A DNA stretch of 64,000 nt from Corynebacterium sp. TAE3-ERU12. GTDB lineage: Bacteria; Actinomycetota; Actinomycetes; Mycobacteriales; Mycobacteriaceae. The notes under the pieces are model-generated. The model saw only the letters and a program-made list of their open reading frames with translations. It was not told the origin of the DNA and made no database searches. The stretch's first letter is position 1. Every line of letters starts with the position of its first letter. The stretch lies in contig NZ_JAHUTM010000003.1 of NCBI RefSeq assembly GCF_019209905.1, positions 62,001 to 126,000 on the forward strand. Direction: 5' to 3'. The translations under genes and the position numbers were made by a program. This document shows positions 37,713 to 48,514 of this stretch, in pieces.

Positions 37713-40195
37713 TGTTCGTCACTACTCCAACGATGCCGACCGGAATCATTCTTGTCTTCGGAATCCTGACCAAGCGGGCGTGAACCAAAGGAGCGGTGCT
37801 CATCCTTATCGAACTCCGGCAACGGAGAAGTCAGCGGGTCCCAATCGGGATCACGCCAGCTCCGCGCGTTGGTGTCCTCATCATCACGTCCCGCGCCTGC
37901 CGAATCCTGCTCAGCGGGCGACTGGTGAGTCGGCTGCTCCGGTGGCGTGGCAGGCTCCGGCGCCGGCTCCGGCGTCGGCTGGGGTGCCGGCTGCGCCGGC
38001 GGGTAATTAGCGGTACCCGGGTGCTCTCCATAACGCGGCGGGTTCTGCGTCGGCCAGCCCGGAGCAGTCCAGTCCTTCGGCGGCGGCGGGCCACCATAGA
38101 CCGGAGCCGAACCCGTCTCGCGCTGCGGCTCCTGGTTATCCGGCTGCTGCGTCTCCGCATTATCTTTGCCCTCAGCTTCAGCTTCGGCTTCGCGCTGCGC
38201 GCGACGCTCGGCGATATCGACCGGGGCGAACTTATTGGTGCGGCGCGGCGGCTCTTCACCGCGCTCCACAGCCAACTCCACCGGCGTCTTCACCGGAGTT
38301 CGGCCATCAGCGGGATAGCGCGACAACTGATCGAACAGTGTGACGCGGGGGCGCTGCACGACGTCAGTAAACAGCTCTTCCAGATCCGGGCGACGCAAGG
38401 TCTCCTTCTCCAGAAGCTTCTCGGCAAGCCGATCCAAGGTGTCTCGGTTCTCACGCAGGATCGCGTACGCCTCCTCATGAGCCTTCTCAATCAAAGAGCG
38501 AACCTGGGCGTCAATAACAGCGGCAACCTCCGGGGAGTACTCCAGGGAACCATCGCCGCCACGACCCATGAACGGGTCACCGTCCTCAACGCCGTACTTC
38601 ACCGGCCCCAGCTCAGGAGTCATGCCGTACTCAGTGACCATCGCGCGGGCCACCTTCGTGGCGTGCTCAATATCCGCAGACGCACCCGTCGTCGGCAAGC
38701 CAAAGACCAGCTCCTCGGCGGCGCGACCACCCATAGCGAAAACCAGCCGGGCGAAAAGCTCAGGCAGGTTATACATGCCCTTATCGTCCTCGGGCACGGT
38801 CATGGCATGGCCACCAGTGCGGCCACGAGCAAGGATCGTGACCTTATAGACACGTTCGATATCCTTCAGCGCCCACGCGGCAAGAGTGTGCCCACCCTCG
38901 TGGTACGCAGTGACCTTCTTCTCCTGCTCAGAGATGAGCTTGGAAGTCCGACGCGGGCCACCGACCACACGGTCCACAGCTTCTTCCAACGCATCGGCGG
39001 TGATCTTCTCGTCCTTAATCCGGGCAGTTAGCAACGCGGCTTCATTGAGCACATTGCGCAAATCCGCACCGGACATACCAGCGGTACGCTTCGCCAACGA
39101 ATCCAAGTCGGCATCCTCAGCCAGCGGCTTGTCCTTAGCGTGCACCTTCAGGATCGCCTCACGGCCCTTCAGGTCAGGCGCACCGACCGGAATCTGGCGG
39201 TCAAAACGGCCCGGGCGCAACAGCGCCGGGTCAAGAATATCGGGCCGGTTCGTGGCAGCCATGATGATCACACCCTGGCGCTCACCGAAACCGTCCATCT
39301 CCACCAGCAACTGGTTCAGCGTCTGCTCACGCTCATCATGACCGCCGCCCATGCCGGCGCCACGCTGGCGACCAACAGCATCGATCTCATCAATGAAGAT
39401 GATGCAAGGGCTGTTTTCCTTGGCCTGATTGAACAGATCACGCACACGGGAAGCACCCACACCAACGAACATCTCCACGAAGTCCGAACCAGAAATGGTG
39501 TAGAACGGCACCCCAGCCTCACCGGCAACAGCGCGGGCGAGCAAGGTTTTACCAGTACCGGGCGGGCCATACAGCAACACACCGCGCGGAATGGTGGCAC
39601 CGAGGCGCTCATAGCGGGCCGGGTTCTGCAAGAAGTCCCGGATCTCATCGAGTTCCTGAACAGCCTCATCGGCGCCAGCAACATCGTCGAAAGTATTGGT
39701 GGGGGTTTCCTTGCTCAGCAGCTTCGCCTTGGAACCACCGATGCCGAACAGGCCACCACCACGGCTGCCGCCCTGCATACGGCTAAACAGCCACATGATC
39801 AGGAAGAAGAAGATGACCATAGGCAGCAAGAAGCCCAGCATCGACATGAGGAAGGATTCCTTCGTCACATTGGTGCTGAACGACTCAAGGTTCTTGGCAT
39901 CGCGCACCGCGACGAAAATATCGTCGGCAGCCCGCGCCGGGTACTGCGTCATGACCTCTTCGACATCGTCGGTTTCTTCGACGGTGATCGGGTCACGCAA
40001 CGTCAACCGGAGGCGCTGCTCACGGTCATCAATCTGGGCTTGCTCAACATTGCCGTCGGCAAGCTGCTGCAAGGCAACGGAGGTATCGACATCACGATAG
40101 CTGCGGGTGTCATCGCCAAACGTGGTGATGGCTAACAGCACCAACAGGACAATGCCTGCGATGCCCGCAAATCGGAAGACCTTCTGCTTATCCAT
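37709..40195 (-). CDS. ftsH: ATP-dependent zinc metalloprotease FtsH
   Basis: The membrane-anchored AAA+ protease has two N-terminal helices (about 7-23 and 113-135) flanking an extracytoplasmic domain, Walker [12 protein letters not shown], Walker [16 protein letters not shown], the second region of homology, and the zinc site HEGGH. Its tail after about residue 620 is some 200 residues long, Pro/Gln/Glu-rich and probably disordered, longer than in the E. coli enzyme. It removes damaged membrane proteins. It overlaps folE by four bases. Confidence 0.97.
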   Translation of the reverse strand: MDKQKVFRFAGIAGIVLLVLLAITTFGDDTRSYRDVDTSVALQQLADGNVEQAQIDDREQRLRLTLRDPITVEETDDVEEVMTQYPARAADDIFVAVRDAKNLESFSTNVTKESFLMSMLGFLLPMVIFFFLIMWLFSRMQGGSRGGGLFGIGGSKAKLLSKETPTNTFDDVAGADEAVQELDEIRDFLQNPARYERLGATIPRGVLLYGPPGTGKTLLARAVAGEAGVPFYTISGSDFVEMFVGVGASRVRDLFNQAKENSPCIIFIDEIDAVGRQRGAGMGGGHDEREQTLNQLLVEMDGFGERQGVIIMAATNRPDILDPALLRPGRFDRQIPVGAPDLKGREAILKVHAKDKPLAEDADLDSLAKRTAGMSGADLRNVLNEAALLTARIKDEKITADALEEAVDRVVGGPRRTSKLISEQEKKVTAYHEGGHTLAAWALKDIERVYKVTILARGRTGGHAMTVPEDDKGMYNLPELFARLVFAMGGRAAEELVFGLPTTGASADIEHATKVARAMVTEYGMTPELGPVKYGVEDGDPFMGRGGDGSLEYSPEVAAVIDAQVRSLIEKAHEEAYAILRENRDTLDRLAEKLLEKETLRRPDLEELFTDVVQRPRVTLFDQLSRYPADGRTPVKTPVELAVERGEEPPRRTNKFAPVDIAERRAQREAEAEAEGKDNAETQQPDNQEPQRETGSAPVYGGPPPPKDWTAPGWPTQNPPRYGEHPGTANYPPAQPAPQPTPEPAPEPATPPEQPTHQSPAEQDSAGAGRDDEDTNARSWRDPDWDPLTSPLPEFDKDEHRSFGSRPLGQDSEDKNDSGRHRWSSDEQ

Positions 40196-40221
40196 ATGTG
40201 GGGGTACTCGGTTTTTCTCAA

Positions 40222-40806
40222 TCAGCTGCGGTAAACACGCGGGTGGAGGGTGCCCACGTAGGGCAGGTCACGATAACGCTCGGCGAAGTCAAGGCCATAA
40301 CCGATGACGAATTCGTTGGGAATGTCGAAACCAACATCGGCCAATTCAATCTTGGCGCGCACCGCATCAACCTTGCGCAGTAGCGAAACCACCTCAAGGG
40401 AACGCGGATTGCGGTTCTTCAGATTCTTCATCAGCCACGACAAGGTCAGGCCGGAATCAATGATGTCCTCAACAATGACAACATCACGGCCCTCAATATC
40501 GCGGTCCAGATCCTTCAGGATGCGCACCACACCGGAGGAAGTAGTGGAATTGCCATACGAGGACACCGCCATGAACTCCAACTGAGCGGGCAGATCCAAC
40601 TCGCGGGCAAAGTCGGTCATAAAGAACACCGCGCCCTTGAGCACCGCCACCAGGATGAGGTCCTTATCGTCATTGATATGGCGCTCACGGGTGGCCGCAG
40701 CCATCTCCTTGATGCGGGCACGGATCTCGTCCTCGCTGATGAGGACAGCTTCGACATCATCCCCATAAGGATTCGGGGGAACATCGAAATTCTTCACGTC
40801 GTGCAT
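40222..40806 (-). CDS. hpt: Hypoxanthine phosphoribosyltransferase
   Basis: The purine salvage enzyme of 194 residues has the PRPP-binding motif [13 protein letters not shown] and the conserved [11 protein letters not shown] and [15 protein letters not shown] segments. It overlaps the tilS gene by 13 bases and precedes ftsH. The tilS-hpt-ftsH order is widely conserved in Gram-positive bacteria. Confidence 0.97.
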   Translation of the reverse strand: MHDVKNFDVPPNPYGDDVEAVLISEDEIRARIKEMAAATRERHINDDKDLILVAVLKGAVFFMTDFARELDLPAQLEFMAVSSYGNSTTSSGVVRILKDLDRDIEGRDVVIVEDIIDSGLTLSWLMKNLKNRNPRSLEVVSLLRKVDAVRAKIELADVGFDIPNEFVIGYGLDFAERYRDLPYVGTLHPRVYRS

Positions 40807-41864
40807 GGGTCTACCTTTCCGGGGCTGTCACCGTCGGGATGCGCGGGTGCCGCGCCGGGATATGCCTTTAGGATGCCACCTTGGTGTGACACGACCACCA
40901 TACCGGGCAGCTGGACACGCATTCGCCCACCAGGGGATGCCACCAGATGCACCAGCGCACTGATGTGATCCTCAGTCACCCCAGACGCGCCCAATCCCTC
41001 AACCCACAATTTCAGCACCCGCGTGCCCAAAGCCTCCGGCAAGGCAGCAATCTCCGCCGCAGGCAGCTCATTGGCACAGTCACCAGACGCCACCTCACCC
41101 AGCGTGTGCCCAGCCAGCTGGTCAAGGTATTCCGCGTCTCGACGGATATGCCGGGCAGTACGGGCAAGATTGTCAATAACCGCCGGGCCGACGGCCTCCA
41201 CCAACGAAGGCAACACATCCCGACGCACCCGAACACGACTAAACCGGCGGTCAGCATTATGCGGGTCCTGCCAAGGATGCACCCCAAGTTCCGCACATGC
41301 GGCCACAGTGTCATCCCGGCGCGCAGCCAACAGCGGACGCGCCACAATCACCCCATTAGCCCACCTGCGCTGCGCGGCCATGCCGGCAATAGCTGTCGTG
41401 CCACCACCACGAGCCACACCAAGCAACATCGTCTCGGCCTGGTCATCGGCGGTATGCGCCAGGCCGAGCCAGGCTGGCCCACCATCAGCATTGCGGTGCG
41501 CGGCAGCAAATAAAGCATCAAAACGGGCACGCCGGGCGGCGTCTTCCACACCACCGCCCTTAGCCACACGCACCTGCTGGACCTCAGCTTCAGCACCCCA
41601 GGCCGCCACCGTCTCAGCAGCACACGCGGCGACCTCACCAGACCCGGCCTGCAAACCATGATCGACAACAACAGCGTGCACAATACGGTCGAGGCTGCGG
41701 CCCTCAGCAATGCACGCCGCAGCCAGCGCCAGCGAATCCGCCCCACCAGACACACCAACAGTCAGCTCCCCGGAACCGGCAAGCCACTGCCCCAGCCCGG
41801 CGCGCACATGGTGGCGCAAACGCAAAAACGCTGGACTACGACGGGGCCAAAACGGGGTGGTCAT
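40794..41864 (-). CDS. tilS: tRNA(Ile)-lysidine synthetase
   Basis: TilS modifies C34 of the minor tRNA-Ile so that it reads AUA. The N-terminal PP-loop motif [11 protein letters not shown] binds ATP, and [21 protein letters not shown] is the second conserved segment. At 356 residues it is the short form lacking a long C-terminal domain, as in mycobacteria. It overlaps dacB by four bases (ATGA) and hpt by 13. Confidence 0.95.
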   Translation of the reverse strand: MTTPFWPRRSPAFLRLRHHVRAGLGQWLAGSGELTVGVSGGADSLALAAACIAEGRSLDRIVHAVVVDHGLQAGSGEVAACAAETVAAWGAEAEVQQVRVAKGGGVEDAARRARFDALFAAAHRNADGGPAWLGLAHTADDQAETMLLGVARGGGTTAIAGMAAQRRWANGVIVARPLLAARRDDTVAACAELGVHPWQDPHNADRRFSRVRVRRDVLPSLVEAVGPAVIDNLARTARHIRRDAEYLDQLAGHTLGEVASGDCANELPAAEIAALPEALGTRVLKLWVEGLGASGVTEDHISALVHLVASPGGRMRVQLPGMVVVSHQGGILKAYPGAAPAHPDGDSPGKVDPCTT

Positions 41865-43159
41865 GGGGAATCAGTGATGGCCTGGAGTTCCGAAACACCA
41901 CGGTCAGCGGCGGCTCGGGCAGCAGCGATATCCACATCATCGGAGATGAGGGTAAAAGTAAGCACCCGGCCTTCCGAGTTGGTGAGCACACCGGACAGGG
42001 ACGACACCGGGCTCAGCGTGCCGGTCTTCGCCCGAATCCACCCACGCCCGGAGCTACCGGTATAGCGGGTGGACAGGGTGCCATTCACCCCAGCCACGGG
42101 AATCCCATCAAGAACCGCCGCCAATTCCGCGTTGGTAGTGGCGGCACGAAGCACCTGGGTGAGCTGCTGCGGGGTGACCTTATTAGCCGGCGATAAACCC
42201 GACGTATCGGCACCGCTGAGCCCATCCGGCACCAAAAGATCATGCTCCGCAAGCACCTCTTTGACCGCCTCGGCGGCACCGGCGAAAGTAGCTGGCTTGC
42301 CGCGAGATACCGCCAACTCACGGCCCAGCGACTCGGCGAGCACATTGTCACTGTGCTGCAACATCTGGTGGACCCGAGTCGTCAACGGCGCGGAGCGCAC
42401 CTCCCCGAGCAGGTCAACCCCGGCAGCATTATCAGTGGCCTCGACGTTGTTGGCGCCCAGCTCGTCGGCAAGCGCTGCCGCCGCGTCCATCGCAGGGCTG
42501 TCTGAACGGCCCGAGCCGAGCTGCCCCGCATCGATCTCCACAGACTCAATAGGGGCGATATAGCCGGCCTTAATCCCGGAGCGATCCCAATCATCCCGCC
42601 AGGAATCCTTATTAGGGGCGGTATCAACAATCACGGTATCCACCGCACCGGCCTGCTTACGCACCTGCGCGGCCAAATCCGCTATCGAGGCCGCACCTGG
42701 ATAAGCACCCGAACCAGAGCGAGACAACGTCGGGTCCCACGCGCCGGACAAAATAACTGTGCCGTCCTGCGGGCTGGACAGCACCTTCGTCGGCACCCGG
42801 TCATCGCCCGGAAGCCCCAACAGCACAGCAGTGGCCGTCAAAAGTTTCGTCGTCGAGGCGGGAGTGACCGGCTTATCGGCATTACGCGACCACAGCACCT
42901 CCCCCGTGGCCACATCAGCAACCATGCCGTGCACATCGCCCATGGCGTCATCGTCGGCAAGCGCATCCATGACCTCGGTGACCTTCGCCCGAAACTCCGG
43001 GCTCGGCGGCGAGGACGCACTGAGCAATAATGGCTCCGGCGCCTGGGTGACCTGAGGGGCCTGAGCAACCGAGATAGCGCGCTGGTTGACCATCACAACC
43101 ACCCCAGCGACACCAAGAAGCAGCACTAATGCAGCAATAACTGCAGTGACGCGCTTCAT
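41861..43159 (-). CDS. dacB: D-alanyl-D-alanine carboxypeptidase/endopeptidase (PBP4 type)
   Basis: The class C low-molecular-weight penicillin-binding protein trims peptidoglycan outside the membrane. The start is the ATG at 43159, preceded by GGAGGAGGG, giving 432 residues; the open frame extends much further upstream through ppa but only as a shadow. An N-terminal signal or anchor helix (about 4-27) is followed by the active-site STTK, the SDN triad and KTG (AKTGTLSPVSSL). It is the first gene of the long minus-strand run that ends with panD. Confidence 0.95.
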   Translation of the reverse strand: MKRVTAVIAALVLLLGVAGVVVMVNQRAISVAQAPQVTQAPEPLLLSASSPPSPEFRAKVTEVMDALADDDAMGDVHGMVADVATGEVLWSRNADKPVTPASTTKLLTATAVLLGLPGDDRVPTKVLSSPQDGTVILSGAWDPTLSRSGSGAYPGAASIADLAAQVRKQAGAVDTVIVDTAPNKDSWRDDWDRSGIKAGYIAPIESVEIDAGQLGSGRSDSPAMDAAAALADELGANNVEATDNAAGVDLLGEVRSAPLTTRVHQMLQHSDNVLAESLGRELAVSRGKPATFAGAAEAVKEVLAEHDLLVPDGLSGADTSGLSPANKVTPQQLTQVLRAATTNAELAAVLDGIPVAGVNGTLSTRYTGSSGRGWIRAKTGTLSPVSSLSGVLTNSEGRVLTFTLISDDVDIAAARAAADRGVSELQAITDSP

Positions 43160-43206
43160 TAGGGCCCTCCTCCCACTCGGCAGATACCATGGACACTGTA
43201 GGCGCT

Positions 43207-43230
43207 GCCTGGACATCAATGTGCCCAGGC
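43207..43230 (+). other. Hairpin in the ppa leader
   Basis: GCCTGG-ACAT and ATGT-gc-CCAGGC form a ten-base-pair stem with a two-base bulge and a CA loop, 40 bases before the ppa start. It is the only notable structure in the 111 bases between dacB and ppa. Function is unknown. Confidence 0.4.
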
Positions 43231-43270
43231 TTGGTGCGACACACCCGAAACCGACGACAAAGGAGCCGAC

Positions 43271-43744
43271 GTGAGCGTCGAAGTAACCATCGAAATCCCC
43301 AAGGGCCAGCGCAATAAGTACGAGGTCGATCACGAGACCGGCAAGGTCTACCTCGATCGTTACCTGTTCACCCCGATGGCTTACCCCACTGACTACGGCT
43401 TCATCGACCACACCCTCGGCGAAGACGGCGACCCCCTCGACGCCCTGGTAGTGCTGCCCGAGCCGCTGTTCCCCGGCGTCATCGTCAAGGCCCGCCCGGT
43501 CGGTGTGTTCAAGATGACCGACGAAGCCGGCGGCGACGACAAGCTGCTCTGCGTCCTCGATGACCCCCGTTTCGAGCACATCAAGGACATTGAGGACATC
43601 TCCTCCTTCACCCGCGATGAGATCGAGCACTTCTTCGTCCACTACAAGGACCTCGAGCCGGGCAAGGAAGTCCAGGGCTCCGGTTGGGGTAACACCGCAG
43701 AAGCCCAGCGCATCCTCGACGAAGCCATCGCGCGATACAAGTAA
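43271..43744 (+). CDS. ppa: Inorganic pyrophosphatase, family I
   Basis: It hydrolyses pyrophosphate from biosynthetic reactions. The signature DGDPLDALV supplies the metal-binding aspartates; YPTDYGFI and the C-terminal HYKDLEPGK contribute phosphate ligands. The protein has 157 residues. The GTG start has AAAGGAG upstream. Placement divergent from dacB agrees with mycobacterial order. Confidence 0.98.
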   Translation: MSVEVTIEIPKGQRNKYEVDHETGKVYLDRYLFTPMAYPTDYGFIDHTLGEDGDPLDALVVLPEPLFPGVIVKARPVGVFKMTDEAGGDDKLLCVLDDPRFEHIKDIEDISSFTRDEIEHFFVHYKDLEPGKEVQGSGWGNTAEAQRILDEAIARYK

Positions 43745-43767
43745 CAGCGCTTTCGGGCAAAGCCTCT

Positions 43768-43780
43768 TAGAATCACGGGC
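43768..43780 (+). promoter_or_regulatory. Leaderless promoter of the rhodanese gene
   Basis: TAGAAT (43768-43773), close to the -10 consensus, lies seven bases before the ATG at 43781, and no ribosome-binding site is present, so transcription probably begins at or next to the start codon. Confidence 0.6.
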
Positions 43781-44074
43781 ATGGAAACTATCCCCGTGAA
43801 AGACGTGCCCGACAACTGCCAGCTGATCGACGTGCGCTCTGAGCAAGAGTTCGCCGACGGTCACCCCGCTGGCGCTATCAACATCCCGATGGAACAGATC
43901 CCGGCCCGCTACGGCGAGCTGGACCTGGACGAGGACATTTACCTGATCTGCCGCTCCGGCGGCCGGTCGGGCCAGGTCGGCCAGTGGTTGGAGCGCAACG
44001 GCATTGACGCCTACAGCGTCACCGGCGGCTTCATCGACTGGGAGTACCACAACCGGCCGATCGAAAAGGCCTAG
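43781..44074 (+). CDS. Rhodanese-like domain protein
   Basis: This single-domain rhodanese has 97 residues. The entry motif LIDVRSEQEF and the active-site loop CRSGGRS with its Cys are intact, as is the C-terminal GGFIDW. It probably handles persulfide sulfur in the cytoplasm (GlpE/PspE-type), but the acceptor is unknown. It has its own leaderless promoter and so need not be co-transcribed with ppa. Confidence 0.92.
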   Translation: METIPVKDVPDNCQLIDVRSEQEFADGHPAGAINIPMEQIPARYGELDLDEDIYLICRSGGRSGQVGQWLERNGIDAYSVTGGFIDWEYHNRPIEKA

Positions 44075-44078
44075 GCAG

Positions 44079-44090
44079 TAATCTGTCCTT
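44079..44090 (+). promoter_or_regulatory. Leaderless promoter of the MarR-family gene
   Basis: TAATCT (44079-44084) lies six bases before the ATG at 44091 with no Shine-Dalgarno sequence, suggesting a leaderless transcript for the regulator/synthetase operon. Confidence 0.55.
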
Positions 44091-44621
44091 ATGGCACATG
44101 CTGCGGACCCAACTCCCCGCACTGCGCCGGAACTTCCGGCCGCAGTGACGGGTTCATTGGTTTTTGCTTCTCAGCGTTTTGAAGCCTCCCTGCGAACCGC
44201 AGTCGCAGAGGCATTGCGTACCGACGGCCCGACGACGACATTGCGTGGCTACTGGCTGTTGGAATCCATCGGCCCAACGGCGTCCTGGGCCCAACGTGAA
44301 CTCTGTGACGCGCTCAATATGGATCGCTCCGATATGGTGCGACTCCTTGACTCCCTGGAAGCCGATGGACTTGTCGAGCGCGTCCAAGATCGTGTCGACC
44401 GACGCCGCCGTCTGGTGCGGCTTACCGACGCTGGTGAACGCCTGCGCCGCACAATCCGCAAACGCATCGCCCTGGCTGAAGAACAAGTTCTTGTCGAATC
44501 CGACGAAGTCGTGGTCAATGCCTTGCGCCGGGCCACAGCGGCCCTCAATGACCCCAACCGGCTTGCGCAGTGGCGTGAACGGGCCCGCAAGCGCATCGCG
44601 CTGCGAGGCCGCCGACGATGA
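44091..44621 (+). CDS. MarR-family transcriptional regulator
   Basis: The 176-residue winged-helix protein has the MarR core: AQRELCDALNMDRSDMVRLLDSLEADGLVER followed by the wing QDRVDRRRRLVRLTDAGERL. The C-terminus is very Arg-rich (WRERARKRIALRGRRR). The synthetase gene starts inside its stop codon (ATGA), so the regulator and its probable target are translated together. Ligand unknown. Confidence 0.9.
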   Translation: MAHAADPTPRTAPELPAAVTGSLVFASQRFEASLRTAVAEALRTDGPTTTLRGYWLLESIGPTASWAQRELCDALNMDRSDMVRLLDSLEADGLVERVQDRVDRRRRLVRLTDAGERLRRTIRKRIALAEEQVLVESDEVVVNALRRATAALNDPNRLAQWRERARKRIALRGRRR

Positions 44622-47600
44622 CCACACCGCCCTATACCCGCCATGCTGAGGCTGCCGCCCCGCGCACTTTGATCGATATCCTGCGGGCCACCGCTGAGGA
44701 ATACCCGCAGGCCGCAGCCCTGGATGACGGGGATATGGTGCTCACCTACGCCGACCTCATCGCCGAGGTCGACCACACCGCCAGCTGGCTTGCCGACAAA
44801 GGAATCGGCGCTGGTGACCGCGTCGGTGTGCGTATGCCCTCCGGGGATCGTGGCCTCTATATCGCGATTCTCGCCACCCTTACAGTCGGCGCCGCCTATG
44901 TGCCAGTCGATGCCGATGACCCCGATGAGCGCGCCGAAATGGTGTTCGGGGAAGCCGATATTGTGGCCTGGTTCGGCGCCGATGGCCTGCACCAGGTGCG
45001 CGACTCCAGCAATACCGCCCGCACCCCGCGCCCGGCCGATGACTGCTGGGTGATTTTCACCTCTGGCTCCACCGGCACTCCTAAAGGCGTGGCGGTCACC
45101 CACCGCAATGCCGCGGCTTTTGTGGACGCTGAGGCACAACTGTTTTTGCAGGACCACCCGGAAGGCCCACTGGGCCCAGACGACCGGGTGCTCGCCGGCC
45201 TGTCCGTAGCCTTCGATGCTTCCTGCGAGGAGATGTGGTTGGCCTGGCGGCACGGCGCATGTCTGGTACCAGCACCGCGATCCTTAGTGCGCTCTGGTGT
45301 GGACTTGGGGCCGTGGCTTATTTCCCGTCAGATAACGGCGGTGTCCACAGTGCCGACGCTGGCCGGGTTGTGGCCCGCTGAAGCCCTGGACAGTGTGCGG
45401 CTGCTCATTGTCGGTGGCGAGGCCTGCCCGGCTGAGTTGGTGGACCGGCTGGCCACAGATGAGCGGCATATGTGGAATACCTACGGCCCCACTGAGGCAA
45501 CGGTGGTGGCCTCGGCGGCGCGGCTCTACCCAGGCCAGCCGGTCAGCATTGGGCTGCCGCTGGCGGGATGGGACTTAGCTGTGATTGGTGCCGACGGCAC
45601 CCAGGTGGAGTTCGGCGAGGTCGGCGAGCTCGTCATTGGTGGTGTCGGCTTGGCCCGCTACCTCGACCCGGCCAAGGACGCGGAAAAATACGCCCCCGCG
45701 CTGGGCTGGGATCGCGCCTACCGCACCGGCGACCACGTCCGTTATGAACCCGAGGGCCTGTACTTTGTCGGCCGCGTCGATGACCAGGTCAAGATTGGTG
45801 GCCGCCGGATTGAGCTGGGTGAGGTGGAGGCCAATGTGGCGGCCTTGCCCGGCGCGACGCAGGCTACTGCCATCGTGCAGAAAACCGGGGCGGGCGATTC
45901 GGTGCTGGTGGGCTATGTGGGCGCCGGCGGTGATGCTTCGACCATGGATGCTGAGCACTGCGTGGCGATATTGCGGGAGAATATGCCCGCCGCCCTGGTG
46001 CCACGGCTACACATTATGGATGAGCTGCCGGTGCGTACTTCCGGCAAGGTCGATAAGGCCGCATTGCCGTGGCCACTGCCGCACACGGCCGATGCCGATA
46101 CCAGTGCGCTCACCCCGGTTGAGGCGTGGCTGGCGCAGTTGTGGGCTGAGGTGTTGGCGGTGCCTACCCCGGGCCCGGCGGCTGATTTCTTCGCTCTGGG
46201 TGGTACCTCATTAGCTGCGGCAACGGTGGTTTCCCGGATTCGTGAGGTCGCCCCGCAGGTGGCGGTGCGCGACTTATATGACAACCCCCGGTTGGGTCGG
46301 CTTGCCGACGAGTTGGTCTCCCGCGGCGTAGTCGATCCTGCCGGACCGGCCTCGGCGACTGAGCGGGATGTGCCCGAGGTCACCCCGGTTGCTGCGCGCA
46401 CTCGCTGCTGGCAGGCCATTGGTCTGGTGGCTATCCAGTGGGCGCGGGCTGCCCGTTGGATAGCGTGGCTGGCGGTTTTTAATGCCATTGGTCATGTCCT
46501 TGGGGTGCCTTTGGCGGTGGATATTCCCGTCGGGGTGGCTGTGGTGTTGGCGGTGTTATTCCTCACCCCTGTCGGCACGCTGCCGATGACTGCGCTCATC
46601 ACCCGGGTTGTGGTGCGTGGTATTACGCCGGGTGATTATCCGCGTGGCGGCAGTGTGCATCTGCGGTTGTGGGCGGCTGAGCGGCTCGCTGATATTTCCG
46701 GTGCCCGCTCCAGCTCCGGTGCCCCATGGGTGCTGTGGTACGCCCGGGCGTTGGGGGCGACAATCGGCAAGGGCGTGAGTTTGCATACATTGCCGCCGGT
46801 GACGGGTTTGCTCACGCTAGCTGATCATTGCTCCGTTGAGCAGGAAACGGATCTCAGTGGGTACTGGGTCGACGGGGATACGGTGCATGTTGGTGAGGTG
46901 TTTATCGGCCCGGGCGCCCGCGTCGGCACGCGCTGCACCTTGCTGCCCGGCACCCATATTGGCCCTGGGGCGCATATTGAGGCCGGTTCGTGTGTCACTG
47001 GTGAGAAGCGGATCAAACGCGGCTCCCGGTGGGCGGGCTCACCTGCGCATAAGGTCGGCCGGTCGAAGCGGGTATTCCCGGACCAGCCTGCCCCACGCAG
47101 GCCTTATTGGGTGGCGATTTATGGTGTGTCTGCTTTGCTGCTCGCCGGCGTGCCGACGGCGGCGTTGCTGAGCGCGGCGGCGATTCTTGCGCTGGCCGCC
47201 CATGATGCGGTGACTATCGGGGCGGCCGTGGCTATAGCGCTGGGGTGGGTTCCGGTTGCGGCGGTGGCGGCCTTCGCGGTGTATATGCTGCTGACGTTGG
47301 TTCTCGTGCGTGCCCTCTCCGTCGGCATGCGGCCTGGTGTGCACCCGGTGCGGTCCCGGCAGGGCTGGCAGGTCTGGGCGGTAGAGCGGCTGATGGATGC
47401 CGCCCGTAGCGATATTTTCCCGCTGTATGCGAGCACTCTGACACCAATGTGGTTCCGTGCGCTGGGTGCGTCGGTGGGGCGCAATGTGGAGATTTCCACG
47501 GCGGTGGTGGTGCCGTCGATGACGGAAATCCGCGATGGCGCGTTCCTGGCTGATGACACCATGGTTGCCGGCTACGAGTTGGGCGGCGGCTGGCTGCATA

Positions 47601-48502
47601 TTGACCGGTCCCGGATTGGTAAACGCGCCTTCCTCGGTAATTCCGGTATTACTGCCCCGGGCCGCAAGCTTGGCCGCGACGCGCTGGTGGCGGTGTTGTC
47701 CTCTACGCCGAAGAAGGCGAAGGCGGCGTCGAACTGGTGGGGTTCTCCCCCGGAGCGGCTACGCCGGGTGCTTGCCGACGCTGGCGCCGACGCGACGCAG
47801 ACGTACCAGCCAGCGCGGCGTATGAAGGCCGCTCGTGCGGCGGTGGAGGTGCTGCGGCTGCTGGCGCCGATGACGTCGTTGGCTATCGCAGTGGGCGTGT
47901 GTGGTTCTTTGCAGGCGGTGGCCGGGGTGGCCGGGCTGTTCGTGGCATGGCTGGTCTCCCCTGTGGTGTTCCTCCTGGCTGGCTGGGTGGCGGTGCTGGT
48001 GACTGTGGCCGCGAAGTGGCTGTGTGTGCAGCGGCATCGACCTGGTGAGCACGTGTTGTGGAGCCCATTTGTGTGGCTCAATGAGCTCCAGGATGTCTTT
48101 GTGGAGAATGTCGCGGCCCCGTGGTTTTTCACCATGACCTCAGGCACGCACAGCATGGTGTGGGCACTGCGCCTGCTGGGTGCCGATATTGGCCGCGGGG
48201 TGTGGTTGGAGTCCTACTGGCTACCGGAGACTGACCTGTGCCATATCGGCGATGGTGCCTCGGTGGGGCCAGGCGTGGTGGTGCAGACGCACCTGTTCCA
48301 GGATCGGGTGATGAGCTTGGACCGAGTGGATATCGCTGCTGGGGCGAGCCTGGGTCCGCATTCGGTGGCGCTGCCGGCTGCTGAGTTGGGCCAGAGTTGC
48401 ACGGTTGGCCCGGGTTCCCTGGTGCAGCGTGGCGACCATGTTCCGGCGGGAACGCGCTGGCAGGGCAATCCGATTGAGCCGTCAGCGGAGCAGTTTTCTT
48501 AG
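44618..48502 (+). CDS. Pls/PosA-type membrane-bound single-module nonribosomal peptide synthetase
   Basis: The 1294-residue protein has an adenylation domain (about 15-485; A3 FTSGSTGTPKG, A5 NTYGPTEATV, A7 RTGDHVR, A10 SGKVDKAAL), a carrier domain with the phosphopantetheine Ser531 in LGGTSL, then three hexapeptide-repeat (left-handed beta-helix) domains alternating with pairs of membrane helices (about 605-660, 835-905, 1080-1135). That layout matches epsilon-poly-lysine synthetase (Pls) and the Pls/PosA family; there is no ordinary condensation or thioesterase domain. By-eye alignment to GrsA gives the pocket D-A-E-S-I-G-T-V-V-K, which resembles lysine-type codes. The product is unproven. 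It forms an operon with the MarR gene. Confidence 0.88.
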   Translation: MTTPPYTRHAEAAAPRTLIDILRATAEEYPQAAALDDGDMVLTYADLIAEVDHTASWLADKGIGAGDRVGVRMPSGDRGLYIAILATLTVGAAYVPVDADDPDERAEMVFGEADIVAWFGADGLHQVRDSSNTARTPRPADDCWVIFTSGSTGTPKGVAVTHRNAAAFVDAEAQLFLQDHPEGPLGPDDRVLAGLSVAFDASCEEMWLAWRHGACLVPAPRSLVRSGVDLGPWLISRQITAVSTVPTLAGLWPAEALDSVRLLIVGGEACPAELVDRLATDERHMWNTYGPTEATVVASAARLYPGQPVSIGLPLAGWDLAVIGADGTQVEFGEVGELVIGGVGLARYLDPAKDAEKYAPALGWDRAYRTGDHVRYEPEGLYFVGRVDDQVKIGGRRIELGEVEANVAALPGATQATAIVQKTGAGDSVLVGYVGAGGDASTMDAEHCVAILRENMPAALVPRLHIMDELPVRTSGKVDKAALPWPLPHTADADTSALTPVEAWLAQLWAEVLAVPTPGPAADFFALGGTSLAAATVVSRIREVAPQVAVRDLYDNPRLGRLADELVSRGVVDPAGPASATERDVPEVTPVAARTRCWQAIGLVAIQWARAARWIAWLAVFNAIGHVLGVPLAVDIPVGVAVVLAVLFLTPVGTLPMTALITRVVVRGITPGDYPRGGSVHLRLWAAERLADISGARSSSGAPWVLWYARALGATIGKGVSLHTLPPVTGLLTLADHCSVEQETDLSGYWVDGDTVHVGEVFIGPGARVGTRCTLLPGTHIGPGAHIEAGSCVTGEKRIKRGSRWAGSPAHKVGRSKRVFPDQPAPRRPYWVAIYGVSALLLAGVPTAALLSAAAILALAAHDAVTIGAAVAIALGWVPVAAVAAFAVYMLLTLVLVRALSVGMRPGVHPVRSRQGWQVWAVERLMDAARSDIFPLYASTLTPMWFRALGASVGRNVEISTAVVVPSMTEIRDGAFLADDTMVAGYELGGGWLHIDRSRIGKRAFLGNSGITAPGRKLGRDALVAVLSSTPKKAKAASNWWGSPPERLRRVLADAGADATQTYQPARRMKAARAAVEVLRLLAPMTSLAIAVGVCGSLQAVAGVAGLFVAWLVSPVVFLLAGWVAVLVTVAAKWLCVQRHRPGEHVLWSPFVWLNELQDVFVENVAAPWFFTMTSGTHSMVWALRLLGADIGRGVWLESYWLPETDLCHIGDGASVGPGVVVQTHLFQDRVMSLDRVDIAAGASLGPHSVALPAAELGQSCTVGPGSLVQRGDHVPAGTRWQGNPIEPSAEQFS

Positions 48503-48514
48503 TACCTACGCCAA

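Noticed and set aside
43160..44122. N-terminal extension of the dacB frame over ppa and the rhodanese gene
   Set aside because: The extension is antisense to two clear genes; a signal helix and strong ribosome site mark ATG 43159 as the true start.
47119..47599. Antisense frames in the membrane part of the peptide synthetase
   Set aside because: They are shadows of the alanine/valine-rich coding strand.
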